Assembly (NCBI GenBank): GCA_019648995.1
Contig: BLXT01001848.1
Coordinates: 3,197,523-3,261,522, forward strand
Origin: Plakobranchus ocellatus
Lineage: Eukaryota; Mollusca; Gastropoda; Plakobranchidae
Length of the DNA: 64,000 nt
Direction of reading: 5' to 3'
Below are positions 1-10,660 of this stretch, one piece after another (positions within the stretch are counted from its first letter, which is position 1; each line of letters starts with the position of its first letter). Under the pieces are notes generated by a model. The model was not told where the DNA came from and did no database searches. It saw only the letters and a list, made by a program, of their open reading frames with translations. The position numbers and the translations under genes were made by a program.

Positions 1-392
1 AAAGATTTAAGATTATATTTGAACAGCTCCTAACAACAGGAACTGTCTCCTTCTGCTTAACGCCATTCTTAAAAAGACGGTGCTGTCTGACCGTCGGGTA
101 CTGATGGCTGTATGGGCGGCGCAGCCAGAAAAAAAACTGGCGGGTCTGGTCTGACCGTCGGGTCTGGTGTCTGTTTGGGTCTAGCCTAACTCATGTGACT
201 GGCTTTAAATCCATATCATTTCTCTTCTCAGAGAAATTACTGATCCCAAAAACAGATAGGCCTAATGCAACAAAAACAAAGCCAGAAATGTCTTTGACTA
301 TTTTGAGTTTAGTTCAGATGAGTGATGTATGGCAAACATATAGGCCTACATGTAGCACTTCATGAGATCTTGAGATGCATTTTGCCTTGTAC
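1..392. other. Unassigned flank with a short G-rich direct repeat
   Basis: No gene recognised. The 15-mer GTCTGACCGTCGGGT occurs at 85-99 and again at 149-163, each followed by similar G/T-rich sequence. This looks like a small local duplication. Confidence 0.4.
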
Positions 393-394
393 TA

Positions 395-1120
395 CGAGGG
401 ATGTCCGAAAAGAAACAGGAAAAGGGGCATAACTCAAAGAGTTTTGATCAGATAAATTTGAAACTCACACAGATTGAAGTTCACTCTTCCACTACTTCTC
501 AATGTAATCCCCGTGGAGATCAATGCGTTTTTGCCAGCGCGACAGCAGCGAATTGATACGCACTCGAAAGAAATCAACGTCAAGATTATCAAACCAATTC
601 CTCAATTCACTGATGAGGTCATCTTCTGTCTCGAAAGCCATGCCTCCTAAATGGCGCTTCAAGGGTCCAAACAAATGAAAGTCAGTGGGTGCCAGGTCTG
701 GACTGTGGGCAGGAGGAGGAAAAATTTCCCAACAGTTGCGCTGCAGCCATTGCTGTGTAAGGTTTGCTGAATGAGCGGTCGCATTATCGTGCTGAAGCAC
801 AACACCCCTTCTCAAGAGCCCAGGTCTTTTGCGACGAATTGCTTCTTTAAGGCGGTCAAGAGTGCTGCAGTATCGGGCAGTATTGATACACTGACCCTGT
901 GGCAAAATGTCTCGGAGGATCACACCTTTCGCATCCCAGAACACGGTAGCCATCACTTTAGCTGCGGGCCTCTGCACTTTGAACTTTTTGGTGACGGGAG
1001 AGGATGGTTGTTTCCAAGTGATGGAGTCGCGCTTTGTCTCAATCTGTGTGAGTTTCAAATTTATCTGATCAAAACTCTTTGAGTTATGCCCCTTTTCCTG
1101 TTTCTTTTGGACATCCCTCG
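395..1120 (-). mobile_element. Rearranged mariner element with duplicated 3' ends
   Basis: A TA dinucleotide flanks both sides (393-394 and 1121-1122). The ends carry the same terminal inverted repeat as the fuller mariner at 55865-57236 (CGAGGGAYGTCCGAAAAG). The minus strand holds only the C-terminal part of the transposase, from the residues after the first catalytic Asp to the stop at 492-494. The second catalytic Asp is visible in the QHDNAT block and the third in the DLAPTD block. The 5' half of the element is missing. In its place is a second, inverted copy of the 3' end: 395-477 and 1038-1120 are reverse complements over about 83 bp, far longer than the roughly 37-bp repeat of the fuller copy. 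It cannot encode a working transposase but keeps both termini. Confidence 0.93.
492..1040 (-). pseudogene. Mariner transposase, C-terminal fragment
   Basis: An open frame of about 180 codons matches the second half of the transposase at 56012-57139: the TKKFK block, VMATVFWDAKG, the second Asp in QHDNAT, the third Asp in DLAPTD (D34D spacing), and a C-terminal YIEK stop. At the position where the fuller copy has a stop codon this copy reads Lys-Gln (TGG AAA CAA), so this copy is undamaged there. The helix-turn-helix and first catalytic Asp are absent. The frame upstream of the GAGACAAAGCGC junction is derived from inverted terminal sequence and is not real coding sequence. Confidence 0.88.
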
Positions 1121-1122
1121 TA

Positions 1123-2219
1123 TCAAAGCTAAAAATTAAAACTATACAGCCTAAAATTTTTTTTTTTTTACTATGGTCTGTAAAGTATCTCCTTTTTTTT
1201 TTAACGTTTATGAGAGAAAAAACGTCTGAGTCAAGACAAATAACCTTTCGATATTTGACTTTTCTCCAGCTAACGGTACCTAAAACATAAAAAAAAATTG
1301 TGTAAGAATGCACAAACATAACTTCTGAATAAATTAAAAGAATTGATATCATTTGCTTCTTTGGGTTTTTGGCGAAAAAAAATCTCACAAAAATGTTGAT
1401 ATCTGAAACCGAACATTTGTATTTCTGCTAAGAAAAGAGTGGAAGTGAGAGGGAAGAGGAATATAAAGGCCCATCCTCTCATATGGCTCTTTTAAATATG
1501 CTGGCTTAAAGAAAAAAAAAGTATGAACTTATATTCACACATTATGTCCCTTAAGTCTTAAATCATAAAATCTACTTTGCCTTCATACACCTTTGGGCAA
1601 CAAATGAAAACATTATGAGTCGATGCAAAAAGTCTCTGGCAGCAGGGGAAGGAGAAGAGAAAGAAATAAAGAAAAAGCACTTGTTTTAGTCGGCTGCTCA
1701 AGGAAAAAAAAACAATAACTTTTTTTACTGGTAATATAAGCTTTAGAAATTAATACACATGAAAATACATTCAGTGGGTGTAGTCACCACCTCAGTCATA
1801 AAACCTTCCATTTCTGGATCAACCTAGAAATTTTACACAACTCCAGTTCACAAAATAAAATAGTTCTATGCACTTAAGCATGTTTGATAATTCAAGATGC
1901 CTGGTTATTTTTGTGCTTACATTTAAACTACCAGTTTTTCAGGTAGGCTCTACAAATGTCATGCTTGATTTTTTCTTGACAAACAAAATATACAAATCAT
2001 ACCAAAAAAAAGGGCATTGTGCTCCTAAATTTCTTTATTCTCGTTGGTTTGTCCTGTCAGAAGAATGAGATTGAGGGGCATAAAATCATTAATTCATGGA
2101 AAGCAGTCAGAGACTTTCATCTGATGGAAATGTTGCTAAAACATTTACCTGAGTTTAATTTCATTAGAGCTATCCCAAAACATATGTACACATGTAAAAA
2201 TTTTAAGCCTAAGTATTAT
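1123..2219. other. AT-rich stretch, nothing recognised
   Basis: Contains short A and T runs. No coding, RNA or terminal-repeat signal was seen on either strand. Confidence 0.4.
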
Positions 2220-2475
2220 GTGTTTATTCAGTGTCAAATGAGGAAGTGTTTCCTTTTAAAAATAAAACTGCCTGGAAAAAAAAAAAAGAAAAAAAAAACC
2301 ATACACATTACTTAAAAACAAATAAAAATCATATGTTGCATATTACTATTTTATGGGAGAAATATGTCTTTTTATTTATTTGTTTTAAAGTAATGTGTAT
2401 GATTTTTTTTTTTTTTTTTCCAGGCAGTTTTATTTTCAAAAGGAAACACTTCCTCATTTGACACTGAATAAACAC
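2220..2475. repeat. Long near-perfect inverted repeat (foldback)
   Basis: The left arm begins GTGTTTATTCAGTGTC at 2220 and runs to about 2330. The right arm, about 2370-2475, is its reverse complement with only a few mismatches and A-run length differences. The loop is about 40 bp. Landmarks found in both arms are GAGGAAGTGTTTCC, AAACTGCCTGG, an A-rich run, and ACACATTACTT. It may be a foldback MITE or a recent inverted duplication. A transcript across it would form a hairpin of about 105 bp. No clear target duplication was seen. Confidence 0.88.
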
Positions 2476-3113
2476 AGCTCGTAAAACAGACATGCAAACA
2501 TGTATATGTGTTAATACTTATCTTGAAGTCTTTATGAGTAACAAATACTTTACCCCAGGTATTTTGAATCAGACAAATATATCTGTAGTGACATTACAAA
2601 CTGACACCTTTTGCATTTGCATTTAATTAAAGCAACTGAACAGCTGCTATAGTTATATCAACAGATTATATTATACTGAAACTCTCTCCTCAAAAGATGT
2701 AGAGGAATCTGGCAATGTTTGTTATAATCTTTACAAATTAGCAAAAAAAAAGCAACCTCTTTCTACATAACATTTCTTGGTCCTCAAATATCCCAAATAT
2801 TATACTTTTTTTTCAATTAGTTTGCCTTAAAAAGTAACTTGTGGTTCCTTGCTCATGGTGTAATGATTTATTTATGATGTGCCTCAATTAAAAATCACCA
2901 ACATGGGGCACTTTGTGGGTCTGTTTTCCTCCAGTGACACTATGGCTATTCCATTTATCTACTTAATATTGTTATAATGCAAGTTCAGATGTATGGTAAA
3001 GGAAAAAGGTAACAACTCACTTCTGTCTTTGCAATCTCATTCAATTTCATGAGAGAAAGAGTTGATTTTTGTGCATATAATTTGTTTGATTCAAAGTAAT
3101 CTCATGTTTTCAG
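2476..3113. other. AT-rich stretch, nothing recognised
   Basis: No convincing coding or repeat signal. It ends in a splice-acceptor-like sequence (ATGTTTTCAG) directly before the acidic reading frame at 3114. Confidence 0.35.
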
Positions 3114-3181
3114 GAGGGGATGGAGGGGAAGAGGACAAGGAAGATGAAGAAGATGATGATGGGGAGTACATTTTGAATTAG
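3114..3181 (+). CDS. Possible terminal exon encoding an acidic tail (weak)
   Basis: After an acceptor-like TTTTCAG, the plus strand can be read (two leading bases, then GGG GAT GGA) as about 21 codons ending in TAG. They encode Gly-rich then Asp/Glu-rich sequence closing with GEYILN. Acidic C-terminal tails of this kind occur in several nuclear proteins, but I do not recognise a family. AATAAA occurs at about 3295. No upstream exon was found in the window, so the purine-rich tract could equally be simple sequence. Confidence 0.2.
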
Positions 3182-4434
3182 GCAATCATAATGATTTGGT
3201 TTTCAATACCTTTTATCTAGATTGATAAGATCACAGCATAGACACTGAATTTTTACACTTATCCTCATGAAATGTCTACATTTCATGCAACTTGAATAAA
3301 TGTTTGCAAACATGTCCAAGTTGTAACCGCATGAATTATCAGTGGCTTGCACTGCTTTCTCCTACAACCATAATAGTTAATACAAGACAGAAAATAGAGG
3401 TTTGCCTTAATGCTAAGAAAAGAAAACTTTCAAAACTGAGTAACCTTAGTTGAAAGAAACTTGAATAATGTAGGCTTGTCTACAGCATTGGACCAGACAA
3501 TCAATTGGCAAATAATTGTTTATGTCTGCTTCATGTAAACCCTACAAAACCTTGACAAATGAACGAAAACAAAATAAATCTGCTGTGGGAAGGTAAACGC
3601 TGGCCTGTGATACAGGATTTTCTAACCACAACTCATATATTCTCATCTAAAAAACCAATTATTTTCATGTCACTCGACATTTTTTTTTTAATTGCCTCAA
3701 TAATTAGTACATGTTTTATAATAAATCAGTAATTTTTAAAAATATCTTGTGTTATTCTTGTGAAACAATAATGGTGGAATCAGTTGAACAGATAAAGCTT
3801 ATTTTTTTTGTTGAGGATTTATTTACAGTGATATGTTGTCAAAGAATTAAAATTCAGAAAATTTGGCAAAAACAAGGCAGTAAGATAAATTGCGAATGAT
3901 AACAAAAAAAAAAAACATAGTTTAAGTGCAGTAGCAATACATGTAAAGTTATAGCATAGAAAATGTTACTTACAAATGAATGGTTACTCTTTTGGTTTAA
4001 AAAAATATGTAAGATCGTAAGTCTAAATGTAAAATTCCAAATTATACTTTGCACATTACATCTCGGACTCAAAGATCTAGCTAAGTCATTTTTAAAAGTT
4101 CGTTGGGTGCCAAGGTCATAAGGCACCACAAGGGAAATAGCTGAGCAAAGTCAAATTACAACATAATTTATTACATCCCTTGTTTTTATTAAACGACTGC
4201 AAGAACCTGTGTAGAGGTAAAGAAGTAAAAATTAGTAATGCAAGATTTTTGTGTGCTTTGTTTTTGGTTTTTTTTTTGTTGTTTTTTTTTTTTTTTTGGC
4301 ATGTATCTCTCAGGGTAGAACGCCGCCCCAGGTCCTCCTGGCTTGTGGCTTACCACTGTTTTAGGTCATATATTGGAGCACTTCAGTTAAGAAGTGTTGA
4401 GTGGGGAAATAGGCTGGAAAAAGGAATCTAATTT
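3182..4434. other. AT-rich stretch, nothing recognised
   Basis: Contains a T-rich run at about 4268-4299. The left end of the Tigger relic that follows may lie near 4380, but no terminal repeat was found there. Confidence 0.35.
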
Positions 4435-6059
4435 TCGAAAGAGCAAAATTCCTGGAATGAATTTTCAATGGCAATTACTTGCTGCAATGCTTTGCTTGAT
4501 GCTGTACTCTTTCCTTGCTGCATGAGAAAAGCATGTACTTGTGCCAGAGCTTGGATGACAGCTTTGCTTGAAACTTGGGGGAGCACAGGCTTATCATCTT
4601 CCTCATTATCCTCATCATCCTTGGCTCCAGTAGATAGTTGCACTGATGTGGCAATGTCTGTGAGTGACATTTTCCCTCAGTTTACACTCTCTCATCAATA
4701 TTTATGTGGTCATCAGGTTCAAAAATTGTTATGGCTCGTAGATTGGTGACCTTAGGATGAGCGCTGCAGTTATCTAAAATTAAAGCTATGCTGTGTCCTT
4801 GGATGAGGAAGCGTCTGTCGAGCTTTTTCATCCACTCTTCAAAGATTTTACTGCTCATCCAGGTTTTCTTGTTGTATGTAACAGGGAGAAAACTTATACC
4901 CTAGAAACATCTTGGCTTCTGAAATTTTCTGATTGAAAGGAGTGGCAGTTTCTTGCTCCAGTCCATGTTGGCTGTGCAGTGTATGGAGTCCTGTTTTTTG
5001 GTAACTTTTGTCCTGTGCAGGTTTCTCCTTGAAAATCCAATGATCAGTTTGGCAGACATTTATAAAACAATCCAGTCTCGTCTGCATTGAAGATGTCACT
5101 GAGCTGATAATCTTTCAATATGGACTCATGCTGTTTGTCCCATTCTGAAGTGTCAATGCTATTTGCAGATACCGCTTCTCCACTTATAACTTACAACACA
5201 ATCCCGCATCTCACTTTAAATCTATCTAGCCATCAGATACTGATAGGCTGAGAATGCAGGCCAATTTATCTGCTTTTTCAAAAAAAAATTGGGCCAGATA
5301 GAGGCATGTTGTCACTCCTAGTCCATTTTCCTTGTTCAACCGCTATTCGGATTTTCTCTTTATCTTTCATAAAAGTTGATAGTGAACTTTTTGGGATGTC
5401 ATGTTCTCTGCACATGTCAGCTTTGGTTCTATGTCCTTTTTTGACTTGCTGAATTATTATTCAATTTCATTTCAAATGAGAGATATTTGGACTCACAAAG
5501 CCTGCAAGAAATCTATGCATTCATATGAGTAGAGGAATGGGGTAGGCAAAGGTGGTCAGAGATGCTTGATTATCTGATTAGGTTCACTGCCAGACAGGTT
5601 GTCTAGATGAAGCCACTCTTTACCGTTTTTGCCTACTGTCTATGTTTTTGCGGTTTTGGCTCTTTGATACAATATCATGTTCTTCCATGCGTCGGCTGTC
5701 TGTCCACTGCCACCCCCTGCTCCCTTCCCTCTCTCTACTCATTATTTTCACCTTGTGTCCATGCTTTGCTCTACATTACCCTTGTAATGTAGCCTACATC
5801 ATGCAGTACACTTATCAATTATTTGTCAGCCAACAGCGAACCTGGTATCAACTACACTTATCAACAAACATTAAGAAAAACATTTTAAGTAGGCTTGCCC
5901 ATATTTGGGGCTCGTTGAATCTGAGATGGGTTGAGATTAGCTCGTTTGATACAAAATTTTTAAGCGAGTCAAAGAAGGGGAAAAAACTGGGATTTTTCCC
6001 CTTTTTGTTGAATGCATGGTGTTCTTTGAGACCGAGTTCATTGGATTCAAGGTGTACTG
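4435..6059 (-). mobile_element. Decayed Tigger/pogo DNA transposon
   Basis: Read on the minus strand, about 5475-5270 gives a CENP-B/pogo-type helix-turn-helix (GHRTKADMCREHDIP, then SSLSTFMKDKEKIR and AVEQGKW). About 5120-4860 gives the first DDE block, recognisable as the Tigger pattern around the catalytic Asp but with frame breaks, then FKEKPAQDKSYQK. The piece at 4670-4430 is an acidic C-terminal tail typical of the family. The 5' end is probably the sequence CAGTACACCTTGAATCC reading inward from 6059, next to TA at 6060-6061. The 3' terminus was not resolved. Several stops and frameshifts make this copy inactive. Tigger elements are Tc1/mariner relatives that insert at TA. Confidence 0.75.
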
Positions 6060-6061
6060 TA

Positions 6062-6460
6062 TACATGTCTTGAAACAAATCCTAATCAGTTGGATGCTTG
6101 ATGTGATACTTGTGAGAAATAAATAGACACTATCTTGGTGAAAAATCAATACATCTCCATGCAGTTTTCCCCCACTGAAAACCTTATCAAATGCAGTTTG
6201 GTCTATTTGAAATAATTGAAATGTATTTTAGACTGGTCTCAAATAAAGGCAATATATTATTAGATAATTATTTAATATCATATATATCTATGCAACATAC
6301 CCTTGTATTAAAATAATGCATCAGAAACAGCAATAGTTGCATTTAACAAATTGACAGCTATATACACAGCAAGCATAAAATAAGGTGAATCCAAGCAACA
6401 AAATTAACAACAATATTACTAAAAGTAATAAAATAATTATCATTGAAGGTACTATAATAA
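6062..6460. other. Unassigned AT-rich stretch
   Basis: Nothing recognised on either strand. Confidence 0.3.
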
Positions 6461-6461
6461 T

Positions 6462-6495
<34 letters not shown>

Positions 6496-6513
6496 CAACA
6501 AGAAAACAACAAC

Positions 6514-6566
<53 letters not shown>

Positions 6567-6609
6567 CAATAATAATAATAATAATAACAATAATAATAAT
6601 AATAATAAT
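6461..6609. repeat. Compound trinucleotide microsatellite (AAC)n then (AAT)n
   Basis: About 30 bp of AAC units followed by over 100 bp of AAT units with a few AAC interruptions. Predicted reading frames of pure Asn or Leu across it are artefacts. Confidence 0.97.
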
Positions 6610-7419
6610 GTTTTTTTTTAAACTTGACTCCAGAATGATTAGCTTTGTAGATTTTCTGGGAATTTTTTTTTTTTTTTTTGGTTTTGCTTTTCGTTTAGTT
6701 TTGTTTCTTTAATAGATTCTAATAAATGGTTGTGCTGCAACAGCTTTTTTTCAACACATGTGCCAAAGATGTCCAAAAAGGTGCTGGAAAAATAAATATG
6801 TCTTACTGGGTAGCAAGTCTGATATATAAACTTCTACAAAAGCTTTTCCCTGTGATTCTTGAACACTTAATGTATGGCTGCACTTGAAATACAAACAAAA
6901 GCATCATATATACACAAACACACATAGAGGAGGAAAGAAAAAAAAGAAAGAATAGCAGAAACAGTGGAAAAAAAATACAGAAATTATCCATTTTAGCTCA
7001 AAATTGAACATCTATTTAGTTTTAAGTATGAAATTCACAGCTTTATTTACTACATGGATACACGAGTTGCATGATTTTTGAGTGATGTTTTAGAAAATAT
7101 TGCAATAAAACAAATGGATTTACAAAGAAATCTTTGCGGGACTGGTCATGACAGTTCACTTTTTTGTCCTTCTCTACTTTTTAGACACTGTTTGGCACAG
7201 ATCCTTTTGTTTTTAAGTTTAGGATATGAAGAAATAATTGAACTTAATCTGTTAAACATAAGAGATGTGATTTTGATGATCTTGAACTTCATTATTATAT
7301 ATATATGCTCAAGCAGATAAGACGTTGGAAAACCAAGGTCAAGTACAAAATCACATTGCTGAGGAAATCTAAGCTTCATATCAAAATGAGGAATTTAGAC
7401 AATTCATAAACACAAAGAG
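6610..7419. other. AT-rich stretch, nothing recognised
   Basis: A poly-T run lies at about 6664-6680. No coding or RNA signal was seen. Confidence 0.35.
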
Positions 7420-10400
7420 CTAAAAACTCTGATTCCCACCAGCAAGTGCAGTTAAGCAGTGGAAGGTATTGGATTTCAAAACTGTCCTTAAGCTGGATGA
7501 TCTAATGGGAATGAAAATCCTAGAGCACAAGCTTGCAATCTTTGCTATCATTGTTTATCAAACATGCCTAGCTACATTTCGAGCAAAAGAACATGGGATG
7601 TGACACCCCCAAGAGTGAGCAGAAGGCAATGCAAAATGGAAATGGTGCCCAAAGAAAAGAAAATCTGAAGAAACAAATGAAAGCAGCCCCTGCACAAGAA
7701 CAGACAAGTATAACAAGCATGTGGTGAATTTAAAAGCAAGGCATTCAACCTTAAGCAGAGCCAAATCTGCCAAGGAAAGAGGAAACCTAAAGAAGAGAAC
7801 ATAAGAGGATTTCTTCAAAGGCCTATTCCAGTTTGCCAGGCAGATCTTTAGCAAATCAGATCACATAGCTAAAGTCACAACAACAAAAAAATAAGAAGTT
7901 CACCTTCATAAGATATATTTTGATCCAACATGTGAGAAGCCACTTGAGGATAATGAGGTGCACCCACACCACGAAATATATTCAACATTAAGCCAGTGAC
8001 ACTGGATGAAGTAAACTGAGTGCACGTGGTTGAAAATGCAAAAGCTATGTCCTCACCAGCGCCAAACAGAGTGCCTGGAAAAGATGTCTAATGTCCTCAG
8101 ATGGCTTGACAATATTTTCCGAAGCACTTGGAATCATTTAAAGATGAGCAAGCAATGGATGACACCTGAATAAGTGTACATAACAAAATCAATTCTGACC
8201 AATCTCACTAACCAATGTAGAAGGGAAAACCTTCTCAGTCATAGTATCTGACCTTAAAAATACCTCATCAAAATTGGCTCTGTGAATGTCGCTGTGCAGT
8301 ACAGGGTCATCCTGAAGTCTTGGGGTGTCTTCAACAGGCTACAATAATTTGGGAAGCTATGCAAAGAGCTGAATTGGAAAAACAACCTGGATATTATCTG
8401 GTTGGAGATAGCTAATGCATGGGGCTCTGCACTAGACCAAAAGGTCCAGCAAGCTCTACAAATGTACCATATTCCAGAGAATGTTCATGTAATGCTCAAA
8501 GACTACTTCAATGGATTTATGACAAGTTTCTCAACAGAGAGATACAGAACGGACTGGATGAACTTGGAAATTAGCATTGCCTATGGGTTATACATTATCC
8601 CCAATCCCGTTTGTCTTGGCTATGAAAATTATCCATTGAGCAATAAAGAGGAATGCAAGTTCAGCGGCCATTTGCAATAGATGATACACACAGCCCTTGA
8701 GGCTTTTTATGAATGACACAAAGATAATATGCTCCAAAGAAAACAAGATCATCAGTTAGATATTCTAATGAACTGGAGCAGAATGAGTTTGAATCTGAAG
8801 AAAAGGCAAATTAGAAAAACGAGTCTGCTTAAAAGTAGCCAGTCAAGATATTCCAAGGATCAGTGAAGTCTTAGAAGATGTTATGACTCATCTCTGAAGG
8901 ACACCATGTGTGGATCTGAAAAATAGAGCAAGCTTCAGTGGGTCTGCAGGCTATAGAGAAATATGATTTGCCATGAAAAGTACAAAGTGTGGTGCCTTTA
9001 GTTTATGAAGTCTCAAAGCATTTTGGCCACTTCAAGTATATGATATCAGCACCTCAATCATGGAATCTACAGAGATCAAAATGAACATACTCACCGGAAA
9101 ATGGCTATAGGTCCTACTTGGCCCAACAGATATCGCAAGGTATACAACAAAGCAAAGTTGAGACTCCACCTAAAGTCAACAGTGAAGAATACAAGTGGGG
9201 AAAAGCTACACTAATGACAATGCTCCAAGTTTCAGAGTATTCAGCAGTGAAATTCAACTCAGCCACATCTAAGAATTGGCAGAAAATGATGTTGATAGCC
9301 CAGCAAAAGAGGACCTGAAAATGAAAGAGGTAATTGATCTCAAAGACTCATAGGAAAAGACTGGGATCAGAGCGAATAAAGTGGTGGTCAAAAACAGAAA
9401 GCAAAGAGAGAAGAGGCCTGATAATTGAGGAGATTAGACTTGAAGAGACTATAAGCAAAATCAAAGAGCAGTTCAACAATCCTGACAGGGACATTGGACA
9501 AGCTGGGGAAGTGCATTACAGAGAACTCTTACATTGAATGAGATCTAGATATGGCTCCACTCTGAATCAGCTTCCTAATTCTAGCTATATATGACCTTCT
9601 GCCCACAAATACAATGTGGCGTGCAGGGGAATGAAAGATTAGCCCACATGCCAAGGCAAGCAGACTACAGAACACATCCTCAGTTTCTATATAGTCTTAG
9701 TCATAGCAGATGCACATGGTGACACAACACAGTGTTACAAGAGCTTGCTACAGCAATATATGAGGCAAAAGGTCTGCCTGTCCAACCATAGGCAAAGGCA
9801 CTAGCATCTGCATTAAAAAGTGGAACCAAAGTTTTTAGTGGAAGAGCTGCTGGCATAGATACCCACAGGAATCGTTTACTAATTGGGTGTGAGAATTGGA
9901 ACTTTGCACGTATCTCCCTGAAGGGAACAAACATCCTAAAGTTATCCAAGACAAAAATGAGGCCTGACATTGTATTCCATTTAAGCAATTTGATAAATCA
10001 TCATGCTGAACTCACAATACCATAAGAAAATAAAATGGAAGAGGCAAATACATGTAAAAGAGAAAAATACGAGACCATTAGTAAGGAGCTAGACAAAGCT
10101 GGATACACATCCCAGATACTGCCTATAGAATTTGGTGCTAGGGGATATGTTGGAGGTTCACTTAAAACCTTTTCTTTTTAGTAAACTCTCTATCAATGGC
10201 CAGAGAAGAATGAGAGCTCTGAAAGTACGAATTGAGACAGCCAAAAATGTTTCCAGATGGATTTGGGTTGAAGGAATGAGCAGTTACTTCAAAAGTAAAT
10301 ACAGTGGAGTCTGTTTAAAGTCAACCACTTGGACCATTAAAATTCGTTGACCATAACAAAGAAATAGAAGAAAATCAAAAGGGGTTGCCATTAGGAGTTG

Positions 10401-10470
10401 ACTTTAAACAAGAGTTTCCCTTAAGCATGTTGACTTTATCCAGACTCCACTGTAGTTGTCCCCAATTATA
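7420..10470 (+). mobile_element. Decayed non-LTR retrotransposon with restriction-like endonuclease (R2/NeSL/HERO-like)
   Basis: Plus-strand fragments in family order. About 8390-8560 carries a reverse-transcriptase block (WLEIANAWGSALDQ, then MYHIPENV). This matches the LDLANAYGS..HVP pattern of LINEs whose endonuclease lies C-terminal to the RT. About 9330-9530 matches the basic linker (WWSKTESKERRG). About 9955-10150 holds a PD-(D/E)XK-like block: RPDIV, then AELTIP, then KREKYETISKELDK and GARGYVGGS. Weaker matches reach back to about 7420 (SRAKSAKERG). The RT catalytic YADD-type box is not seen intact. Many stops and frameshifts show an old copy. Exact ends are not visible. Confidence 0.72.
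10302..10452. mobile_element. Short Tigger-type MITE (151 bp)
   Basis: Terminal inverted repeats: left CAGTGGAGTCTGTTTAAAG, right (inward) CAGTGGAGTCTGGATAAAG, followed by a shared GTCAAC. TA lies on both sides (10300-10301 and 10453-10454). It has no coding capacity and sits in the 3' part of the decayed LINE, so it inserted after it. Confidence 0.9.
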
Positions 10471-10499
10471 GGAATACTTGGCACAATCATTAAAGCCTT

Positions 10500-10660
10500 T
10501 GGAAAAGTCACCAAAGTTTGGAAAGGAAAAGGTTGTGGGTTCAAACCTAAAGCTTGTGCTTAAAGAGAAAAAAAGAAAGAAACGTAGGAGTCATGACCTT
10601 GGTGTAACTCAGTTTCCTTAGAGTGTCAGACGTTTTGGGGAAATACACTTAAATATAAGG
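10500..10660 (+). mobile_element. Possible decayed tRNA-derived SINE
   Basis: GGGTTCAAACC at about 10539 resembles a pol III B box. A body segment at about 10634 (GGGGAAATACACTTAAATAT) resembles the one at about 26667 (GGGGAAACGCACTTGTATGT), where a clearer tRNA-like head is present. No A box was found here. Confidence 0.35.

Noticed and set aside
771-1082. Plus-strand frame over the short mariner
   Set aside because: Antisense of the transposase fragment.
6321-6621. Long poly-Leu and poly-Asn reading frames
   Set aside because: Translations of the AAC/AAT microsatellite.
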